This document shows, piece by piece, positions 47,414-51,063 of a stretch of 51,063 nucleotides of DNA. A model generated the notes under the pieces. That model worked only from the letters and a program-made list of their open reading frames with translations. It ran no database searches and was not told the DNA's origin. Position numbers and translations under genes: made by a program. The DNA lies in assembly GCA_046723645.1 (NCBI GenBank), contig JBKOUY010000068.1, positions 1 to 51,063 of the forward strand, given 5' to 3'. Positions within the stretch are counted from its first letter, which is position 1, and each line of letters starts with the position of its first letter. Source of the DNA: DASQUK01 sp046723645. Its GTDB lineage: Bacteria > Actinomycetota > Acidimicrobiia > Acidimicrobiales > VFJN01.

Positions 47414-47708
47414 CGACGCCGTCGGCCGCGGACGCCTCGCCGTCGGCCCCGGTCTCCCCGCCGTTGGCCGTCGCCTCCTCGCGGCCGGGCGTCCCCACAT
47501 CCGCCGCCTCGGCCTCGAGCTCCGCCACGACCTGCTCGACGTCGAAGCGGGCGCTCGCGATCCGGTCGCGGCACAGCCGCAGCAGCTCGGCGGCCCGCCG
47601 GACCCGGCTGCCGAGCACGTCGACGTCGACCTCGTCACCGTCGAGCTCGTCGAGGATGCCCTCGAGCTCCGCAAGCGCCTCGGCGTACCCGATCTCCGGC
47701 TCAGTCAT
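47397..47708 (-). CDS. xseB: Exodeoxyribonuclease VII small subunit
   Basis: 103 residues from ATG 47708. The helical core GYAEALAELEGILDELDGDEVDVDVLGSRVRRAAELLRLCRDRIASARFDVEQVV is the whole XseB family signature; the last ~45 residues are an Ala/Glu/Gly-rich tail. XseB multimers bind XseA and cut single-stranded DNA in repair. The start overlaps the xseA stop by eight bases, showing coupling. The stop lies in the 16-bp hairpin. Confidence 0.9.
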   Translation of the reverse strand: MTEPEIGYAEALAELEGILDELDGDEVDVDVLGSRVRRAAELLRLCRDRIASARFDVEQVVAELEAEAADVGTPGREEATANGGETGADGEASAADGVASPRQ

Positions 47709-49140
47709 CGCCTGCTCCTCGCCCATCGGTCACCGTGCTGCGGACCCCACCGTCGGCCAGCGTTGTCACGAGGCTGTCGCCCTCGGCCACGGCGGCCACC
47801 GAGCGCAGCACCCGGCCCCGGGCGTCGCGCGTGATCGACCACCCCCGGGCGAGCGTGCGGGCCGGATCGAGCGCACGCACCTGCGCGTCCAGCCTGTCGA
47901 GGTCGTGCGCCGCGGCCGCGACCAGCCGAGGCGGGCGGTGCCGCAGACGGTGACCCACGGCACCGAGCGCCAGCTCGCGGGCCCGGAGATGACCCCGGGC
48001 GCTCGAGGAGGTGCGCCCCGCCGCGCGCTCGAGCTGCCGAGCCAAACGGTCGAGCGCGCCGGTCGCCGCCCGTCGCACCCGCGGCGGGCGGGCCGCGAGG
48101 TCGCGATCGGCGGAGGCCAGCCCCTGCCGGGTGGCCACCGCCACGTGGCGTCCACACGCGCTGAGGCGCACGGACTCCGCCCGCAGCCGCCGCCGCACCG
48201 TGACCGCGATGTCCTGCCACACCTCGACCGTGCGCCGCCCGAACGCCCGGACGTCGTCGACCACCGCCTGGGCGCACGCGGTCGGCGTTTTGTAGGCCGC
48301 GTGGGCGACCTCGTCGGCGATCGTGCGGTCGATGTCGTGACCGATGCCGGTGAGCACCGGCACGCCGAGGCCGGCGATGGTTCTGGCGATGAGCTCGCTG
48401 TCGAACGCCGCCAGGTCGGTGGTCGCGCCCCCGCCGCGCACCAGCAGCACGGCGTCGACGCCCCGGGCGGCGACGGCCCCCAGGCCCCAAGCCACCGACC
48501 GTGCCGCGTCGTAGCCCTGGACCCGCACGTCGGCCCGGAACACCCGGAAACCGATGCCCGAGCGGCGCAGCTCGTCGAGCACGTCCTGCTCGGCGGCGCT
48601 GCCGGAGCTGGTGACCAGCCCCAGCCGGAGCGGCACCAGCGGCGCCGGCAGCGCGCCCTGCCGGGAGAGCAGGCCCTCGGCGTCGAGCCGCCGGAGCAGG
48701 CGCTCCCGTTCGGCGGCCAGGCGCCCCAGCGTGAAGTCGGGGTCGATGTCGGACATCTGGAGCTGCAGGCGTCCGCCCCGGGGCCAGTAGCCCGGTCGCC
48801 CCCGGACCCTGACCTCGGTGCCGTCGACCATGCGCACGGCGTTGCCGCCGGAGGCCAGCCGGGCGTTGACCTGCCGCCGGGCGTCGTCGAACAACACCAC
48901 CGGCAGCGTGGCCAGCGGGGGCTTGGACAGGTCGCCGCCCGGCGCCGGCTCGATCAGGTCGAACCAAACCATCCCGCCGCGACCCCTGCTGAGGTTGCGG
49001 ATCACGCCCCGGACCCACACCTCCTCGGGAAACGCCCGCCGCAGCGCGACCGCGAGGGCCTCACCGACCTCGGCGACCGACCAGGTGGGCGCGTCGGGGT
49101 CGTCCCAGAGCGTCGGAGGCGTCGGGCGGGACTTCGGCAC
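47701..49140 (-). CDS. xseA: Exodeoxyribonuclease VII large subunit
   Basis: 479 residues from GTG 49140. N-terminal OB-fold (WSVAEVGEALAVALRRAFPEEVWVRGVIRNLSRGRGGMVWFDL) is followed by the catalytic core: LRLGLVTSSGSAAEQDVLDEL, VDAVLLVRGGGATTDLAAFDSELIARTIAGLGVPVLTGIGHDIDRTIADEVAHAAYKTPTACAQ, and then a long helical region ending in the conserved LDPARTLARGWSITRDARGRVLRSVAAV. All family blocks are intact. Divergent from the MBL-fold gene across repeat copy C; followed by xseB. Confidence 0.95.
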   Translation of the reverse strand: MPKSRPTPPTLWDDPDAPTWSVAEVGEALAVALRRAFPEEVWVRGVIRNLSRGRGGMVWFDLIEPAPGGDLSKPPLATLPVVLFDDARRQVNARLASGGNAVRMVDGTEVRVRGRPGYWPRGGRLQLQMSDIDPDFTLGRLAAERERLLRRLDAEGLLSRQGALPAPLVPLRLGLVTSSGSAAEQDVLDELRRSGIGFRVFRADVRVQGYDAARSVAWGLGAVAARGVDAVLLVRGGGATTDLAAFDSELIARTIAGLGVPVLTGIGHDIDRTIADEVAHAAYKTPTACAQAVVDDVRAFGRRTVEVWQDIAVTVRRRLRAESVRLSACGRHVAVATRQGLASADRDLAARPPRVRRAATGALDRLARQLERAAGRTSSSARGHLRARELALGAVGHRLRHRPPRLVAAAAHDLDRLDAQVRALDPARTLARGWSITRDARGRVLRSVAAVAEGDSLVTTLADGGVRSTVTDGRGAGDD

Positions 49141-49164
49141 AGTGCCGACGTTAGCGACCGGGTA

Positions 49165-49222
49165 TGACAGGGTCGGTCGTCAGACCGAGGCCGCCAGGGG
49201 TGGCGGTCGGGGTCGGGCCGGA
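49165..49222 (+). repeat. Palindromic ~58-bp repeat, copy C
   Basis: Begins TGACAGGGTCGGTCG and ends GGGGTCGGGCCGGA; about 50 of 58 positions match copy A at 24347. As at 24.3 kb, it lies between two divergent genes (xseA and the MBL-fold gene). The outer stem is weaker, but the inner TCGGTC/GACCGA pairing is retained. Confidence 0.7.
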
Positions 49223-49259
49223 GACAGTCGAGGCTGACCCGGGGGTTAGGGTCGAGCCG

Positions 49260-50231
49260 GTGCACACCGAGATCGCCCCCGGGGTCCTGCAGATCGACAC
49301 CCTCCTCGGCGGATGGCAGCGGGTCACGGCCGGCTACCTGATCACCGGCGACTCACCGGTGCTGGTGGAGACCGGCAGCCAGACGTCGGTGCCCGCTCTC
49401 CTGGCCGGACTCGGCGAGCTCGGGGTGGAGGGTGACGAGCTGGCGGGGGTGGCCGTGACCCACATCCACCTCGACCACGCGGGCGGCGTGGGCGACGTCG
49501 CCGGCGCCTTCCCGAACGCCACGATCTACGTCCACGAGAAGGGTGCCCGGCACCTCGTCGATCCCACCAAGCTGGTCAACAGCGCCGCACTCGTGTACGG
49601 CGACCTGCTCGACTCCCTTTACGGCCGGCTCACGCCCACGCCGGCCCAGCGGGTACACGTCCTCGCCGACGGCGAGCGGATCAGCGTGTCGTCCAACCGG
49701 ACGCTCACGACCGTCGACTCGCCCGGCCACGCCAAGCACCATCTGGCGCTGCACGACTCGGACTCCGGGATCCTGTTCGCCGGCGACGCCGTGGGCGTCC
49801 GGCTGCCGGACGTGGGCGTGCTCCGTCCGGCCACGCCGCCGCCCGACTTCGACCTCGACCAGGCGCTCACCTCGCTCCGACGGTTCTCCGAGCGTCAGCC
49901 CGCCGGCATCGCCCTGGCCCACTTCGGGCTGGTGCCCGATCCGGTCGAGATCCTGGACGAGGCTCAGGGCACGTTGCGGCGCTGGGCGGAGGTGGCCGAG
50001 GGCGCGTGGCGGCAGGGCCGGGACATCGCCGATGCGCTGGCGGACGCGTTCGCCGCAGAGCTCGAGGGCACCGACCCGGCCCAGCGCGAGAAGCTCGAGA
50101 CCCTCAACGGGATCCATTCCAACGCCGCCGGCTTCCGCCGCTGGCTCGAAAAGCGTGCCGATGCCGGCGGGCCCGGGAACACGCCGTCAAGCACCGCCCC
50201 CCATCACCACCCAAGGAGCTCCCATGCCTGA
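49260..50231 (+). CDS. Metallo-beta-lactamase-fold hydrolase
   Basis: 323 residues from GTG 49260, chosen because TAGGGT (49247-49252) ends seven bases upstream; the longer open frame would read through repeat copy C. Zinc-binding motif THIHLDHAGG (HxHxDH, residues 68-73), then HLALHDSDSGILFAGDAVG and AHFGL carry the later His/Asp ligands. The Pro/His/Ser-rich tail (GGPGNTPSSTAPHHHPRSSHA) is probably disordered. Its stop overlaps the thiolase ATG by eight bases, implying a shared operon with acyl-CoA metabolism; a thioesterase-like role is possible but unproven. Confidence 0.87.
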   Translation: MHTEIAPGVLQIDTLLGGWQRVTAGYLITGDSPVLVETGSQTSVPALLAGLGELGVEGDELAGVAVTHIHLDHAGGVGDVAGAFPNATIYVHEKGARHLVDPTKLVNSAALVYGDLLDSLYGRLTPTPAQRVHVLADGERISVSSNRTLTTVDSPGHAKHHLALHDSDSGILFAGDAVGVRLPDVGVLRPATPPPDFDLDQALTSLRRFSERQPAGIALAHFGLVPDPVEILDEAQGTLRRWAEVAEGAWRQGRDIADALADAFAAELEGTDPAQREKLETLNGIHSNAAGFRRWLEKRADAGGPGNTPSSTAPHHHPRSSHA

Positions 50232-51063
50232 AGCCGTGATCGTCTCGACGGCCCGCAGCCCGATCGGCCGGGCCATGAAGGGATCGCTGGTGGAGTGCCG
50301 ACCCGACGACCTCGCCGCGGGCATCGTCACGGCGGCGCTGGAGAAGGTGCCCCAGCTCGATCCCGGGTCCGTCGACGACCTGATGATGGGTTGCGGGCAG
50401 CCCGGCGGCGAGTCGGGCTTCAACGTGGCTCGGGTGGCGGGCATCCTCGCCGGGTTGCCGGACGTGCCGGGTGTGACCGTCAACCGCTACTGCTCGTCGT
50501 CGCTCCAGACGATCCGCATGGCGGCACACGCCATCAAGGCGGGCGAGGGCGACGTGTTCGTCAGCGCCGGGGTCGAGACCGTGAGCCGCTTCGGCAACGG
50601 GATGGCCGACGCCGGCCCGACCAATCCGCTGTTCGCCGAGGCGCAGGCGCGCACCGCCGAGCGGGCGAACGGTGCCGACTCGTGGCAGCCTGCCGCGGGC
50701 CTGCCCGACATCTACATCGCCATGGGCCAGACGGCCGAGAACGTCCGGCTGGCCGAGAACGTGGGCCGCCGGGAGATGGACGAGTTCGCGGCGCTGTCGC
50801 AGCAGCGGGCCGTGGCAAACCAGGAGAACGGCTACTGGGACGGCGAGATCACCCCGGTCACCACGCCGTCGGGCGCCGTGGTCAGCAAAGACGACGGTCC
50901 CCGTGCCGGCACCACCGTGGAGAAGCTGGCGGAGCTGAAGCCGGTGTTCCGTCCCGACGGCGAGGTCACCGCCGGCAACGCCTGCCCGCTCAACGACGGC
51001 GCCGCCGCCGTGATCGTCATGAGCGACGCCAAGGCCGCCGAGCTGGGCATCGAGCCGCTCGCC
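50224..51063 (+). CDS. Acetyl-CoA acyltransferase (thiolase), 3' end beyond window
   Basis: The first 280 residues of a thiolase. ATG 50224 has AAGGAG upstream. MPEAVIVSTARSPIGRAMKG and DDLMMGCGQPGGESGFNVARVAGILAGLP lead to the nucleophile Cys90 in VNRYCSSSLQTIRMAAHAIKAGE; GVETVSRFG and TAGNACPLNDGAAAVIVMS follow. The C-terminal domain with the second Cys and the His lies outside the window. It probably works in beta-oxidation (3-ketoacyl-CoA cleavage), with the overlapping MBL-fold gene as an operon partner. Confidence 0.92.
   Translation, partial: MPEAVIVSTARSPIGRAMKGSLVECRPDDLAAGIVTAALEKVPQLDPGSVDDLMMGCGQPGGESGFNVARVAGILAGLPDVPGVTVNRYCSSSLQTIRMAAHAIKAGEGDVFVSAGVETVSRFGNGMADAGPTNPLFAEAQARTAERANGADSWQPAAGLPDIYIAMGQTAENVRLAENVGRREMDEFAALSQQRAVANQENGYWDGEITPVTTPSGAVVSKDDGPRAGTTVEKLAELKPVFRPDGEVTAGNACPLNDGAAAVIVMSDAKAAELGIEPLA

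Overview
This is about 51 kb of very GC-rich chromosome from an actinobacterium. The gene content fits Actinomycetota: a mycothiol-dependent formaldehyde dehydrogenase (MscR type), a DinB-like mycothiol-family protein, a WhiB protein, an actinobacterial ATP-dependent DNA ligase, MMPL and MpaB-type proteins, and a cobO/cobQ/chelatase cluster. Several start codons follow a TAnnnT hexamer by only 6-8 bases, which is typical of leaderless transcription. A deep lineage such as Acidimicrobiia is plausible, but that is inference.

Layout. 1-3.5 kb: two secreted or membrane proteins of a copper-locus type, a DinB-like protein, a cation diffusion facilitator and a SnoaL-like protein. 3.5-6.6 kb: a giant ATPase-TPR-BTAD regulator. 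6.8-10.4 kb: a cobalamin locus with a degenerate magnesium-chelatase-type AAA+ protein, cobQ and divergent cobO; a 21-bp sequence recurs in inverted orientation in front of cobQ and cobO. 10.4-18.8 kb: CBS-pair protein, class V aminotransferase, Nudix hydrolase, DUF305 protein, UvrD-like helicase with HRDC domain, enoyl-CoA hydratase and MpaB-type oxygenase. 18.9-27.3 kb: mscR, ATP-dependent ligase, lgt, acyl-CoA thioesterase, an FMN-barrel protein, a PLP decarboxylase and a cytochrome P450.

27.27-33.95 kb: a decayed integrated element. It is bounded by a 46-bp imperfect direct repeat (44/46) of the 3' end of the P450 gene. Its left end holds the C-terminal half of a tyrosine integrase, head to head with an N-terminally deleted RepA-like ATPase. 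Inside are small phage-type genes, a WhiB-like regulator, a YibE/F membrane protein, a stop-interrupted SOS-type gene, a tiny secreted peptide gene and small element-type ORFs. Paired GTGACAC repeats with 11-bp periodicity lie at both ends, and a possible second integrase tail lies just outside the right repeat.

34-51 kb: a cyclase-LuxR-ATPase-TPR regulator; a 95-residue protein with a LexA-box promoter, paralogous to the broken copy inside the element; an AhpD-like protein; alpha/beta hydrolases (one pair translationally coupled, its second member lacking the nucleophile serine); a VUT-family transporter preceded by a possible SD-sequestering pseudoknot; a TetR-MMPL pair; a polyprenyl diphosphate synthase; xseA-xseB; a metallo-beta-lactamase-fold hydrolase; and the start of a thiolase gene.

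The most unusual observations are the two LexA-box/leaderless promoters driving a paralogous small-protein pair, the element at the P450 gene, the chelatase ATPase that has lost all its hallmark catalytic residues, and a roughly 58-bp palindromic repeat family (three copies) placed in two divergent promoter regions. No rRNA, tRNA or CRISPR array was seen.
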